Of a stretch of 40,427 bases of DNA, positions 7,751-17,850 are shown one piece after another. Position numbers and translations under genes: made by a program. The first letter of the stretch is position 1, and each line of letters opens with the position of its first letter. Source of the DNA: CAZLKN01 sp964560135. Lineage in GTDB: Bacteria > Actinomycetota > JAICYB01. The notes below the pieces were generated by a model that made no database searches, was not told the origin of the DNA, and worked only from the letters and a program-made list of their open reading frames with translations. The stretch covers positions 1 to 40,427 of the forward strand of contig CAZLKN010000029.1 of the NCBI GenBank assembly GCA_964560135.1, in the 5' to 3' direction.

Positions 7751-9916
7751 GTGACGATCGAAGGGGCCCATCCGGAGCTGGGGGCCGAGCAGGCCTACGT
7801 GGACCGGGCCTACGCGTACCTCGAGGGGATCCTCGACGAGGTTCGCAAGCTGCGGTTCACCGGGGGCAACGAGGTCGACCGGGACGCGTTCGAGGCATGG
7901 CGGGCAATCCGGGTGCGGGCGTTGTCCGACACGATCTCCGCCCTGGTCTTCGGCCGGATCGACGAACGCGAGGGCGACACCCACTACATCGGCCGGCACC
8001 ACGTCCGTGACGGCGGCTACGACACCATCGTGGTCGACTGGCGGGCTCCCGTCGCCCGGAGCTTCTACCAGGCCCGTCCCACCGAGCCGATGGGCCTGCG
8101 CCGCCGCCGGCACTTCCTCGTGGACGGTCGCGAGGTGCTCGGGATCGCCGACGACGACCTGGAGCACGGCGGGGAAGCTGAACCACTGCGCGGTGCCGAG
8201 ATCCTGCACCGGGAGCTCGAACGGCAGCGTGGCGGGGTGATGCGCGACATCGTGTCCACGATCCAGGCCGAGCAGGACGCGATCATCCGCGCACCGCTGG
8301 ACGGTCTGGTGGTCGTCCAGGGGGGCCCGGGCACCGGGAAGACGGCGATCGGTCTGCACCGGGCCGCGTACCTGCTCTACGAGCACCGGCGACTGCTCGT
8401 CCGCACGGGGGTGCTCGTGGTCGGGCCGAACCCGGTCTTCATCCGCTACGTCTCCCAGGTGCTGCCGAGCCTGGGCGAGTCCGCCGTGACCCAGGTTGCG
8501 GTGCCCCACCTGGCGGCATGGGGCCGGCTCGGGGGTGCCGACGAGCCGGCCACCGCGCGGCTCAAGGGGGATGCGCGCATGGCAGAGGTCCTCCGCCGTG
8601 CGCTCGACGAACGGTCACGGCCGCCGCGCGACGAGGTCGAGCTGGCCGTACGCAGCGTCCGGTTCGTGCTGCCGGCGGCGGTCGTGGAGGCCGAGGCAGC
8701 GACACTTCGCGAACGGGGCGTGGCGTATGCGGAGGGCCGCGAGCTCCTGCGGGACCGTCTGCTCGTCCTCGCGTACCGCGCCTACGTCGAGGCCGTCGGG
8801 GACGACGGCGTGACGGAGGACTTCACCGACGTGCTGTCGACCGTGCGACGCGACCCGGTCTTCCGCTCGGCCCTCGACACGGTGTGGCCGGCGGTCACGC
8901 CGATGCGGCTGCTGGCCGACCTCTACGCGAGCCCGTCGAGGCTGGCGCGGTGCACCGAGGGGCTGCTGTCGGCCGGCGAGCGGAGGCTGCTGCGCCGTCC
9001 GCGGGCCAAGCGAGCGACCGAGCAGCGTTGGACCCCCGACGACCGGGCGCTGCTGGACGAGGCCCGGGGGCTCATCGAGGGTCCCGGCGAGCGCTACGGA
9101 CACGTGGTCGTGGACGAGGCGCAGGACCTGTCCCCGATGCAGTTGCGCATGCTGGCGCGGCGGTGCCCGCGGGGGTCGATGACGGTGCTGGGGGATCTGG
9201 GACAGGCCACAGGTGTGTGGGCCCACGACGACTGGGACGAGGTGGTCGCGCATCTGCCGGCGCCGGAGGGCGTCCGGGTCGAGGAGCTCACCCTCGGATA
9301 CCGGGTGGCGGCCGAGATCGTCGAGCTGGCGGCGGGGATCCTGGCCGAGGCAGCGCCGGCGCTGCGGGCGCCGGCCTCGGTGCGTCGGGAGCCCGGGCGG
9401 GTACGGGTCGAGGCCGTGGCGTCGTCCGATCGTGCGGCGCGGGTGGCGGCGGCCGCCGGGGAGCTGACCGAGCGGGGCGGGGCGGTGGCGGTGATCGTCC
9501 CCGAGGCGGTGCGCGAAGAGATCGTGGAAGGGCTGCGCGAGGCGCGTCTACCGTTCGGTGACGCGGATCGCAGCGGGCTCGAGGAGCCGCTCACGCTCGT
9601 GGGGGCCCGCCATGCCAAGGGCCTGGAGTTCGACGCGGTGGTGCTCGTCGAGCCCTCCCGCGTGGTGCAGGAGGGAGGCCTGCGCCTGCTGTACGTGGCG
9701 GTGACCCGGGCGATGCGGGCCTTGACGGTGGTGCACGCGGAGCCTCTGCCGGAGCCGATGGTCACCGCACGAGGCGGCGGCGCAGGAGCAGGGGCGGCAG
9801 CGGCAGCAGGACCAGGGCCGCCACCGCCAGCCACAGGGCCGAGCCCGCAGCGGCCCCCAGATCGCCCCCGAGCATCAGCTCCCGCATCACCGTCGTGCCG
9901 TGGTACAGGGGCATGA
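7751..9916 (+). CDS. helD: HelD-like superfamily 1 helicase (RNA polymerase recycling/DNA helicase IV family)
   Basis: UvrD-like ATPase of the HelD/helicase IV family. Gram-positive HelD proteins dislodge stalled RNA polymerase and in actinobacteria can confer rifampicin tolerance. The N-terminus EQAYVDRAYAYLEGILDEV is the family's coiled-coil arm. Walker A GGPGTGKT is at residues 191-198, Walker B VVVDEAQD near 455, then LTLGYRVAAEIVELA, HAKGLEFDAVVLVEP and the last motif LLYVAVTRAMRALTVVH. GTG 7751 follows GGGGAGG. The final ~51 residues after LPEPM are low-complexity Gly/Ala/Pro and lie entirely antisense to the permease gene (155 bp overlap). They look like read-through beyond the natural end of the fold. 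Whether it acts on RNA polymerase or only on DNA is not shown. Confidence 0.9.
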   Translation: MTIEGAHPELGAEQAYVDRAYAYLEGILDEVRKLRFTGGNEVDRDAFEAWRAIRVRALSDTISALVFGRIDEREGDTHYIGRHHVRDGGYDTIVVDWRAPVARSFYQARPTEPMGLRRRRHFLVDGREVLGIADDDLEHGGEAEPLRGAEILHRELERQRGGVMRDIVSTIQAEQDAIIRAPLDGLVVVQGGPGTGKTAIGLHRAAYLLYEHRRLLVRTGVLVVGPNPVFIRYVSQVLPSLGESAVTQVAVPHLAAWGRLGGADEPATARLKGDARMAEVLRRALDERSRPPRDEVELAVRSVRFVLPAAVVEAEAATLRERGVAYAEGRELLRDRLLVLAYRAYVEAVGDDGVTEDFTDVLSTVRRDPVFRSALDTVWPAVTPMRLLADLYASPSRLARCTEGLLSAGERRLLRRPRAKRATEQRWTPDDRALLDEARGLIEGPGERYGHVVVDEAQDLSPMQLRMLARRCPRGSMTVLGDLGQATGVWAHDDWDEVVAHLPAPEGVRVEELTLGYRVAAEIVELAAGILAEAAPALRAPASVRREPGRVRVEAVASSDRAARVAAAAGELTERGGAVAVIVPEAVREEIVEGLREARLPFGDADRSGLEEPLTLVGARHAKGLEFDAVVLVEPSRVVQEGGLRLLYVAVTRAMRALTVVHAEPLPEPMVTARGGGAGAGAAAAAGPGPPPPATGPSPQRPPDRPRASAPASPSCRGTGA

Positions 9917-10553
9917 ACCAGGCGACGGTCTGGAGCCAGCCGGGGAGCCTGTCGAGGGGGAAGAACACCCCGCCGAACATGAACATCGGGGTGAGGAACA
10001 TCGTCCAGTAGTAGGCGAGGAAGTCGATGCGCTTGATCAGGTAGGTGTAGATCAGGCCGGTGCACGAGAACACGAAGCCCACCAGCGCGGTGGCGGGGAT
10101 CGCGAGCAGGCCCCACCAGGACCGGAAGACCCCGAAGGCCGTCGCCACCACGGCGAAGGCGCTCGCATAGATGAAGGCCCGCGTGGTGGCCCACAAGGCC
10201 TCTCCGAGGGCTACGTCCTCGACGCTCAGAGGCGTGGCGGTCGCGGCCTCGTAGACGCCTTCCCGGTCCATCTTCCAGTAGGCGTTCCAGGTGGACTCGA
10301 AGGTCGCACCGAACATCGCGGAGACCGCCAGCAGTCCGGGGGCGATGAACTCCATGTAGCGGATCCCCTCGACCTCCTCCAGGTAGGCGCCGAGCCCGGC
10401 CCCCATGGCGACGAGGTAGATCACCGGCTCCGCGAACCAGGCCATGAGTCCGAGCAGCCAGATGCGACGGAAGACCACCGCGTTGCGGTGCCAGTACCGC
10501 CAGGCCGCCGGTAGGGAGAGATCGAGGCGGGGCCGGGTGGCGGTGGTCCTCAT
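9762..10553 (-). CDS. ABC-2 type (NodJ-like) transporter permease
   Basis: Membrane subunit of an ABC exporter, 263 residues with six predicted helices. The pattern WLLGLMAWFAEPVIYLVAMG, YMEFIAPGLLAVSAMFGATF and TPMFMFGGVFFPLDRLPGWL is typical of the ABC-2/NodJ/DrrB group, which exports lipids, polysaccharides or drugs. Its ATG overlaps the stop of the ATPase gene in an ATGA arrangement, so the two are translationally coupled. The C-terminal helix and RRRLVR tail overlap the convergent helicase ORF by 155 bp. Substrate unknown. Confidence 0.9.
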   Translation of the reverse strand: MRTTATRPRLDLSLPAAWRYWHRNAVVFRRIWLLGLMAWFAEPVIYLVAMGAGLGAYLEEVEGIRYMEFIAPGLLAVSAMFGATFESTWNAYWKMDREGVYEAATATPLSVEDVALGEALWATTRAFIYASAFAVVATAFGVFRSWWGLLAIPATALVGFVFSCTGLIYTYLIKRIDFLAYYWTMFLTPMFMFGGVFFPLDRLPGWLQTVAWFMPLYHGTTVMRELMLGGDLGAAAGSALWLAVAALVLLPLPPLLLRRRLVR

Positions 10554-11479
10554 TCCCGGAGCCCCCGTCCGGTCAGCGACAGGAACACGTCCTCGAGCGT
10601 CCCGCCGCGAAGCCAGACCATCCCCGGGTCCAGGCCCAGCGCCCGGACTTCGGGGAGCAGCGCCTCACCGTCGTCGGTGTAGAACAGCCACCGGTCGGCG
10701 AGCTGTTCGACGCGTGCCGCCGCGCCCCCGATCCGATCGAGTTCGGTGTGCAGGCGGACGGGAGGCTCGAAGACCTCGACGACCTCGCGGCTGGTGTGTG
10801 CGCGGATCAGCTCGCGCGGGGTGCCGTCCACCAGGATCCTGCCTTCGTGCATGATCACCAGCCGGTCGCAGAGCTGGGAGGCTTCCTCCATGTAGTGGGT
10901 GGTGAGCACGAGCGTCACGCCCGAGCGTTTGAGCGACCGTAGCTTCTCCCACACCAGATGCCGGGCCTGGGGGTCGAGGCCGGTCGTGGGCTCGTCGAGG
11001 ATCAGCAGCTCCGGTTCGTTGAGCAGCGCCCGGGCGATCATCAGCCGCCGTTTCATCCCGCCGGACAGCTCGCTGATCTCCCGGTCCCGCTTTTCGTCCA
11101 GGGCCATGAACGCCAGCAGCTCGAGCGCCCGCCCGCGGGCCACCCGGCGGCGGATGCCGTGATACCGGGCGTAGATCAGGAGGTTGTCCAGTACGGTGAC
11201 GTCGCTGTCGAGGTTGTCGGACTGCGGGACGATCCCCATGCGGGCCTTGAGCGCGCGCCCGTTGTCCACGGTCGCGGCTCCCAGCACCTCGAGGAGTCCG
11301 GCGGTGGGGGGCAGCGCGCAGGCGATCATCTGCATGGTCGTGGTCTTGCCCGCACCGTTCGGGCCGAGGAACCCGAAGCAAGTGTGGACGGGCACCTCGA
11401 AGGACACGGCTTTCACGGCTTCGAGGGCGCCGTAGCGCTTCACCAGATCCCGGCCGCGGACGGCCACCCGGGACGTCAT
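10550..11479 (-). CDS. ABC transporter ATP-binding protein (NodI/DrrA-like)
   Basis: ATPase subunit (309 residues) pairing with the coupled permease downstream. Walker A is GPNGAGKTTT, the Q-loop is in GIVPQSDNLDSDVTVLDNLL, the signature is LSGGMKRRLMIARALL, Walker B is LLILDEPTTGLDP and the switch histidine is in TTHYMEEASQLCDRL. The PQSDNLD Q-loop and the ~75-residue C-terminal extension ending LEDVFLSLTGRGLRE are typical of NodI-type nodulation or lipid exporters. The ATG at 11479 lies 5 nt after the MFS stop, so MFS, ATPase and permease form one leftward operon. An efflux or antibiotic-resistance role is possible but not shown. Confidence 0.93.
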   Translation of the reverse strand: MTSRVAVRGRDLVKRYGALEAVKAVSFEVPVHTCFGFLGPNGAGKTTTMQMIACALPPTAGLLEVLGAATVDNGRALKARMGIVPQSDNLDSDVTVLDNLLIYARYHGIRRRVARGRALELLAFMALDEKRDREISELSGGMKRRLMIARALLNEPELLILDEPTTGLDPQARHLVWEKLRSLKRSGVTLVLTTHYMEEASQLCDRLVIMHEGRILVDGTPRELIRAHTSREVVEVFEPPVRLHTELDRIGGAAARVEQLADRWLFYTDDGEALLPEVRALGLDPGMVWLRGGTLEDVFLSLTGRGLRE

Positions 11480-11484
11480 CGGAC

Positions 11485-12729
11485 TCAGGCGGCCGCCGCC
11501 ACGCGGCCCCGGCGCAGCAGAACGGAGACCGGGAACGACAGCAACCCCACACCGATCAGGCACAGCACGGGATAGCCCACCAGCGACAGGACGACACCGG
11601 AGGACAGTGCGGCCACGGCGGCCGAGGTGTGGACGATCGTGTCGGCCATCCCCTGGATCTGCGCGCGCTTCGCGTAGGCCAGACCGTGGGTGAGCAGCGA
11701 GCTTCCTGCGACGAAGGACAGGCTCCAGCCCAGCCCGAGCAGGAGCAGGGGAGCTGCCAGCGGTGTTCCGGTGGCCGGCGACAGGGCCGCGCTCAACCCT
11801 GCGGCGGCCAGCGTCCCCAGGCCCGTGAGCACCACCGGGACGGGGCCGAACCGGTCGACCGTCCGGCCGAACAGCGGCGCGAACGCGAACATCCCGACGA
11901 CATGGGCGCTCATCACGAATCCCACGATGCCGAGACCGTGGCCCCCGTGGCGGATGTGCAGGGGCGTCATCGTCATGATCAGAACCATCACGACCTGCGC
12001 CGACACGAGGGTGGCGACGCCGACCTGGACGGCTGGCTGGCGCCACGGTGAGGCGTCGTCCACGGCACGATCGGCCTCTCCGGGTTCGAGAGGGTGGCCG
12101 AGCGTGCTGGGGTCCGGCCGCAGGAGCACGGAGTAGAGGACGACGGCCGCCGCGAAGACCACGGCTCCCGCGGCGTACGGGCCGGCCAGCGACGGCCAGC
12201 CGAGCCTGGCGGCGATGCCACCGGAGGGTGCCAGGAGGTTGGGCCCGGCCAGGGCGCCCACGGTGCCGGCCCACACTACGAGGCCGAGCCCGGAGGCGCG
12301 CCGGTGCTCGGGCTGCAGGTCCGCGGCCGCGAAGCGGGCGAGCTGGTTCGAGGCGTTGGCGACCCCGATCATGACCATCCCCGCGAGCAGGAGGACGAAG
12401 ACGCCGTACTCGGCGGCGGCGACCACCGCGCCGGCACCGGTGAGGCCGACCGCGTACCCGAGCGTCAGGCCGGGACGGCGCCCGCGCCGTGCCATGACCC
12501 GGGACAGGAGCGTCGCGCCCACGGCCGTACCGAGGATCCCGGAGGTGCCCGGCAGCCCGCTCCAAGTCGGCACGCCCGTGATCTCCTCGGCGATGAGCGG
12601 GCCCGCGGTGATCGCGGCGAACATCCCCGTCGACCCCATCGCGACGCCCGCGAACAGGGTTCGGGTGGCCCGTCCCCGCAGCCGCGGCGTGTCGGGTGCG
12701 TCCAGGGAGACCGGGAAGGTAGATGTCAT
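11485..12729 (-). CDS. Major facilitator superfamily transporter
   Basis: Permease of 414 residues with about twelve hydrophobic segments, small-residue rich, and basic inter-helix loops such as LLSRVMARRGRRPGLTLG between helices 2 and 3 and APLFGRTVDRFGPVPVVL in the second half, as in drug/H+ antiporters. It is the first gene of a leftward operon with the ABC ATPase and permease. The ATG at 12729 has no convincing ribosome site but a TAAGAT hexamer ends 6 nt upstream, which suggests a leaderless mRNA. Substrate cannot be predicted; its pairing with an ABC exporter hints at efflux. Confidence 0.88.
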   Translation of the reverse strand: MTSTFPVSLDAPDTPRLRGRATRTLFAGVAMGSTGMFAAITAGPLIAEEITGVPTWSGLPGTSGILGTAVGATLLSRVMARRGRRPGLTLGYAVGLTGAGAVVAAAEYGVFVLLLAGMVMIGVANASNQLARFAAADLQPEHRRASGLGLVVWAGTVGALAGPNLLAPSGGIAARLGWPSLAGPYAAGAVVFAAAVVLYSVLLRPDPSTLGHPLEPGEADRAVDDASPWRQPAVQVGVATLVSAQVVMVLIMTMTPLHIRHGGHGLGIVGFVMSAHVVGMFAFAPLFGRTVDRFGPVPVVLTGLGTLAAAGLSAALSPATGTPLAAPLLLLGLGWSLSFVAGSSLLTHGLAYAKRAQIQGMADTIVHTSAAVAALSSGVVLSLVGYPVLCLIGVGLLSFPVSVLLRRGRVAAAA

Positions 12730-12735
12730 CCGCGC

Positions 12736-12741
12736 ATCTTA
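12736..12741 (-). promoter_or_regulatory. -10 hexamer TAAGAT for the leaderless MFS/ABC operon
   Basis: On the minus strand TAAGAT is followed by 6 nt and then ATG 12729, placing the expected transcription start on the start codon. No clear -35 is visible. Confidence 0.45.
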
Positions 12742-12834
12742 GCCGGGTGTACGCGGGCGTGAGTCGGAGCGGACCGTGGACCGCGTGGCCGCCGCCGCGG
12801 CCCGGTGAACTGCCGTGAGCGGGATGTGTCCAGG

Positions 12835-12840
12835 TAGGAT
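12835..12840 (+). promoter_or_regulatory. -10 hexamer TAGGAT for a leaderless start at 12847
   Basis: TAGGAT is followed by exactly 6 nt and ATG 12847; no Shine-Dalgarno sequence lies in between. Confidence 0.45.
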
Positions 12841-12846
12841 CCTTCC

Positions 12847-13230
12847 ATGCCGCTGCCCCAGGCTCTGGCCCGCTTCAACCGTCACGTCACCAACCGCATC
12901 GCCCGCCCGGTGGCCGGGCGGGTGCCTCCCCTCGCGGTGGTCGTGCACCGGGGACGGCGCTCCGGGCGCCTGCGGCGCACGCCGGTGCTCGCGATCCCCG
13001 GCGATGGAGCGTGGACGATCCCGCTGACCTACGGCCCTCAGGTGGACTGGCTGCGCAACGTCCTCGCCGCCGGTGGCTGCACCCTCGAACGCTCGGGCCG
13101 ACGGATCGAGCTCACCGGGCCCAGGGTGCTCGCGGGGGAGGAGGCGTTGTCGCAGGTCCCGGCCCCCGTCCGGGCCGGGCTGCGCGTGCTGCGTTCCCCC
13201 CACGTCCTGCACCTGACCGAGACGGGTTGA
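12847..13230 (+). CDS. Nitroreductase/deazaflavin-dependent oxidoreductase family protein (DUF385, F420-type)
   Basis: Small protein of 127 residues in the Ddn-like split-barrel family that uses reduced coenzyme F420 (some members bind FAD or heme instead). Visible family features are VVHRGRRSGRLRRTPVLAI near residues 36-54, the phosphate-binding RxSGxxRxTPV pattern, then WTIPLTYGPQVDWLRNVLAAGG, the conserved YG..DWxRN..A.GG block. The length matches stand-alone members. Start ATG 12847 fits a leaderless arrangement. It is followed after 45 bp by typA, with no functional link evident. Physiological substrate unknown; quinone or nitro-compound reduction is common in relatives. Confidence 0.85.
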   Translation: MPLPQALARFNRHVTNRIARPVAGRVPPLAVVVHRGRRSGRLRRTPVLAIPGDGAWTIPLTYGPQVDWLRNVLAAGGCTLERSGRRIELTGPRVLAGEEALSQVPAPVRAGLRVLRSPHVLHLTETG

Positions 13231-13275
13231 GCCGGGCGCCGCCCACGGCCGCCGAAAGATTGCTTCACTGGAGAC

Positions 13276-15105
<1,830 letters not shown>

Positions 15106-15112
15106 CCGTCGC

Positions 15113-17251
15113 ATGAGCCAGACACCGCCTCCGCACCTGCATGGAACCGGCTTGTCGGGGGAGGTCGGAGGACCGACCTTCGGTCGGGTGGCGATCGAGG
15201 CTTCTCCGCTGTTGATCGGGGTCACGCTGCTCACACTCGGTCTGGGCCTCCTGCAGAGTCTCGTCGGGGTGCGTGCTGCGATCGAGGGTTTCCCCACCGC
15301 GGTGACCGGGATCCTGATGTCCACGTACTACATGGGGTTCCTGGCCGGAGCGCTGTGGGTGCCCAAGGTGGTAGCCGACGTGGGACACATCCGCGCGTTC
15401 AGCGCGCTGGCATCGACCGCGTCGGTGGCCTTCCTGCTCCACGGTGTGTTCGTCGGGCCGGTGCCGTGGGCGATCCTGCGTCTGGCCACCGGCGCGTGCA
15501 TGGCCGGCGCGATGGTGGTGGCCGAGACATGGTTGAACGGCCGTTCTACGGATCTCACCCGTGGACAGCTCCTGTCGCTCTACATGGTGGTGACCTTCGC
15601 CGCCCTCGGCGGCGGGCAATTCCTCCTGGTGGTCGACGACCCAGCGCGCATCGGGCTGTTCGTGCTGACTTCGGTTTTGGTCTCGATGGCCGTGGTGCCG
15701 ATCGCGCTCAGCCGGCATCCGGCCCCCGGGGTGGAGGGTGCGGAGCCGGCGTCGCTGCGGGAGGTGTTCTCCGGTGCGCCGCTGGCGATCGTCGGAGGGA
15801 TCTCCGCCGGGATGGCGCACGGGGCCCTGATCGGGATGGGGGCGGTGTTCGCCACCGCGATCGGGTTGCCGGTCTCCCGGGTTGCGGCCTTCATGGGCAT
15901 CGCACTCGCCGGCGCGATCGTCACCCAGTACCCGGTGGGTCGGCTCTCCGACCGGATGGACCGCCGTCGGGTGATCCTCGTCGCGGCGCTGCTCGCCGGG
16001 GCCGCGGCGACGGCGGCGGGGTTGCTGGCCGGTGCGGAGCGCCCGGCGCAACTCGTGGCGTTCGGCGGGGTCCTCGGGGGGTTCACCTTCCCCCTCTACG
16101 CGCTGTCGGCCGCGCACCTCAATGACCGTCTGGACCCACGGAAGATCGTGGCTGCGGGGAGCAAGCTCGTGCTCGCGTACGGGATCGGGGCGATCCTCGG
16201 ACCGGTGTCGGTTTCGGTGGCCATGACCTTGGCCGGGCCGCGCGCGTTCCTCTGGTTCCAGGTCGGCGTCCACGGCGTGGTTGCCGTGTACGCCACCTAC
16301 CGGCTCAGCCGGTGGGCCGCCGTCGCCGCGCGCAGTCCGTTCGCGCCGTATCCGTCGGGGGCGACACCGGCGCTGGTGAGCCTCGCCCCCGAGCAGATGG
16401 GTGCCTACGACTCGCCCGAAGAAGGGATCGTGGTCGACGCCGGTGGGGTTGCGATCCGTGTACGGGTGCGCGGCGAGGGCGAGGGGATCGTGCTGATCCA
16501 CGACGTCGCCTCCAGCAGTCGCGCGTGGCAGCGTCAGGTGACCGGTCTCGCCCGGGCGGGGTTCCGGGTGATCGCCTACGACCTCCGCGGCCACGGTGAG
16601 TCGGGCGACGCTCCGAGCTACGGATTGCGGGACCACGTGCAGGACCTGGAATACGTCCTCGATGAACTCAACGCCGGATCCGTCCATCTCGTCGGGCTCG
16701 GCGTCGGAGCGGTCGTCGCGCTCGCTTTCGCCGAGGCGGACCCGGGCCGGACCCGGTCGGTCGCCCTGCTGAGCTGTGCGCAGACCGTGATCCCCTCCAC
16801 CTTCCGCGGGCGGCTCGACGGGACCGTCGGCACCGTGCTCGGCGGCGCCTCGCAGCTCGTCCCCCGGGGGATGCTGGCACGCCGCTTCGCGCGCAGCATG
16901 TACGACCCCCGGTTGCACCCGGACCGGTACAACCTCCTGGCCGACGACGCGGAGCGGGCCCGCCCGCCCGCCGTGGTGGCCACACTGGCGGCGAAGGCGC
17001 CACCCGGCCGGCGGATGCGCGCCGGCGGCGAGCGCCTCCCGCGGGCGCCCGGGATGCCCACGCTGGTCGTGCTCGGGCGGCGCGACCCTGCGACATCGCC
17101 GACGGCGCTACGCCGGCTGCGGGAGGCGTTCCCGGCGGCGAAGATCGAGGTGCTTCCGGATGCCTCGCACCATCTCGTGCTGGACAACCCGCACGGCTTC
17201 AACGCGCTGCTGAAGGAGTTCATCGGGGAGGTCGTCGTGTCGTGGCGTTGA
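15113..17251 (+). CDS. Fusion: YcaD-like MFS permease plus alpha/beta-hydrolase domain lacking the nucleophile serine
   Basis: A 712-residue two-domain protein. Residues ~25-400 form a twelve-helix MFS permease similar to the YcaD group (STYYMGFLAGALWVPKVVAD, CMAGAMVVAETWLNGRS, YPVGRLSDRMDRRRVILVA). After a linker, residues ~440-712 form an alpha/beta-hydrolase (GIVLIHDVASSSRAWQRQV, RVIAYDLRGHGESG, VLGRRDPATSP, DASHHLVLDNP). The acid and histidine of the triad are present, but the elbow expected as GxSxG reads GLGVG, with Gly530 (GGC at 16700-16702) in place of serine. The cytosolic hydrolase fold may therefore bind ligand and gate transport rather than catalyse. The reading frame is continuous. 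It overlaps the convergent ComM-like gene by 32 bp. Confidence 0.88.
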   Translation: MSQTPPPHLHGTGLSGEVGGPTFGRVAIEASPLLIGVTLLTLGLGLLQSLVGVRAAIEGFPTAVTGILMSTYYMGFLAGALWVPKVVADVGHIRAFSALASTASVAFLLHGVFVGPVPWAILRLATGACMAGAMVVAETWLNGRSTDLTRGQLLSLYMVVTFAALGGGQFLLVVDDPARIGLFVLTSVLVSMAVVPIALSRHPAPGVEGAEPASLREVFSGAPLAIVGGISAGMAHGALIGMGAVFATAIGLPVSRVAAFMGIALAGAIVTQYPVGRLSDRMDRRRVILVAALLAGAAATAAGLLAGAERPAQLVAFGGVLGGFTFPLYALSAAHLNDRLDPRKIVAAGSKLVLAYGIGAILGPVSVSVAMTLAGPRAFLWFQVGVHGVVAVYATYRLSRWAAVAARSPFAPYPSGATPALVSLAPEQMGAYDSPEEGIVVDAGGVAIRVRVRGEGEGIVLIHDVASSSRAWQRQVTGLARAGFRVIAYDLRGHGESGDAPSYGLRDHVQDLEYVLDELNAGSVHLVGLGVGAVVALAFAEADPGRTRSVALLSCAQTVIPSTFRGRLDGTVGTVLGGASQLVPRGMLARRFARSMYDPRLHPDRYNLLADDAERARPPAVVATLAAKAPPGRRMRAGGERLPRAPGMPTLVVLGRRDPATSPTALRRLREAFPAAKIEVLPDASHHLVLDNPHGFNALLKEFIGEVVVSWR

Positions 17252-17780
17252 CCCTGGCCGGCCCTGGCTTCTCGGCCGGACGGCCGAGGCAACCGAGGCG
17301 TCGCCCGAGGTCCAGCAGGCCGACCACCACCCCCCAGGCACAGGTCACGTCGTCCACGTCGATGATGCTCAGGACGGCGTCCGCGCCGGGCTCGGGCAGC
17401 CGGTCGGTAGGCCGCCAGAACCGGGCGACCCAGGGGCCCGGAGGCAGCTGTGCGGGCGGCGGCCCCCACGGCCGCAGGATCCCGTCGGAGGCCAGCGCCC
17501 CCCATGCCATCAGGTTGGGCTGGCGCACCTCGCGGTGCGCCGGCATGCTCAGCAGCACGGCGAGCGCCACCGGCAGGTCGATCCCCACCGGCACGACGTC
17601 GGGCGTCGGGTCGAGGGCGACCTCCACCTCGCCGGTGAGCGTGAACCCGCCGGCGGCGAGTCCGATGCGAACGCGTTCCGCGGCCGGGCCGCAGATCCGC
17701 AGGGGGCCGGTACCTGGCCGGTAGCCGGCACGGACGACGGTTGGACGGGCCCGGACGGGGGCCAGGACGGTAGCGGACAC
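17220..17780 (-). CDS. Solitary ComM/ChlI-type N-terminal (S5-fold) domain protein
   Basis: Protein of 186 residues. The segment RICGPAAERVRIGLAAGGFT, then VPVGIDLPVALAVLLS and NLMAWGALASDGILRP, follows the N-terminal domain of YifB/ComM magnesium-chelatase-like proteins (...GPxxDLPIALAVLAA...GELALDGxLRP). The AAA+ ATPase domain that normally follows is absent: the ORF stops about 90 residues later after an Arg-rich tail. GTG 17780 follows GGAGGAGG at 6 nt. ComM is a branch-migration helicase aiding recombination of transformed DNA; what the N-terminal domain does alone is unknown. A second such gene is at 33479-33876. Not an obvious pseudogene, since the frame is intact and it has a good ribosome site. 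Confidence 0.65.
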   Translation of the reverse strand: MSATVLAPVRARPTVVRAGYRPGTGPLRICGPAAERVRIGLAAGGFTLTGEVEVALDPTPDVVPVGIDLPVALAVLLSMPAHREVRQPNLMAWGALASDGILRPWGPPPAQLPPGPWVARFWRPTDRLPEPGADAVLSIIDVDDVTCAWGVVVGLLDLGRRLGCLGRPAEKPGPARVNATTRRPPR

Positions 17781-17824
17781 GGCACACCTCCTCCACTCGC
17801 GGTGGGGAAGGACCCTCAAGGCTA

Positions 17825-17845
17825 GGCGGTGGTGCCGACACCGCC
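17825..17845 (-). terminator. Hairpin downstream of the LVIVD-like gene
   Basis: GGCGGTG and CACCGCC form a perfect 7-bp stem around a 7-nt loop, 5 nt past the TAG of the gene ending at 17851. No U-run follows. It also lies in the leader region of the ComM-like gene starting at 17780, so an attenuator role is possible. Confidence 0.45.
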
Positions 17846-17850
17846 GGGGG

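Noticed and set aside
15535..15546. Exact GAAC-N4-GTTC palindrome
   Set aside because: It lies inside the MFS-hydrolase coding sequence with no promoter nearby; most likely a chance match, and it tempers the weight of the two intergenic boxes.
17825..17845. Hairpin as a riboswitch for the ComM-like gene
   Set aside because: A simple 7-bp stem with no conserved aptamer features; a terminator for the upstream gene is the simpler reading.
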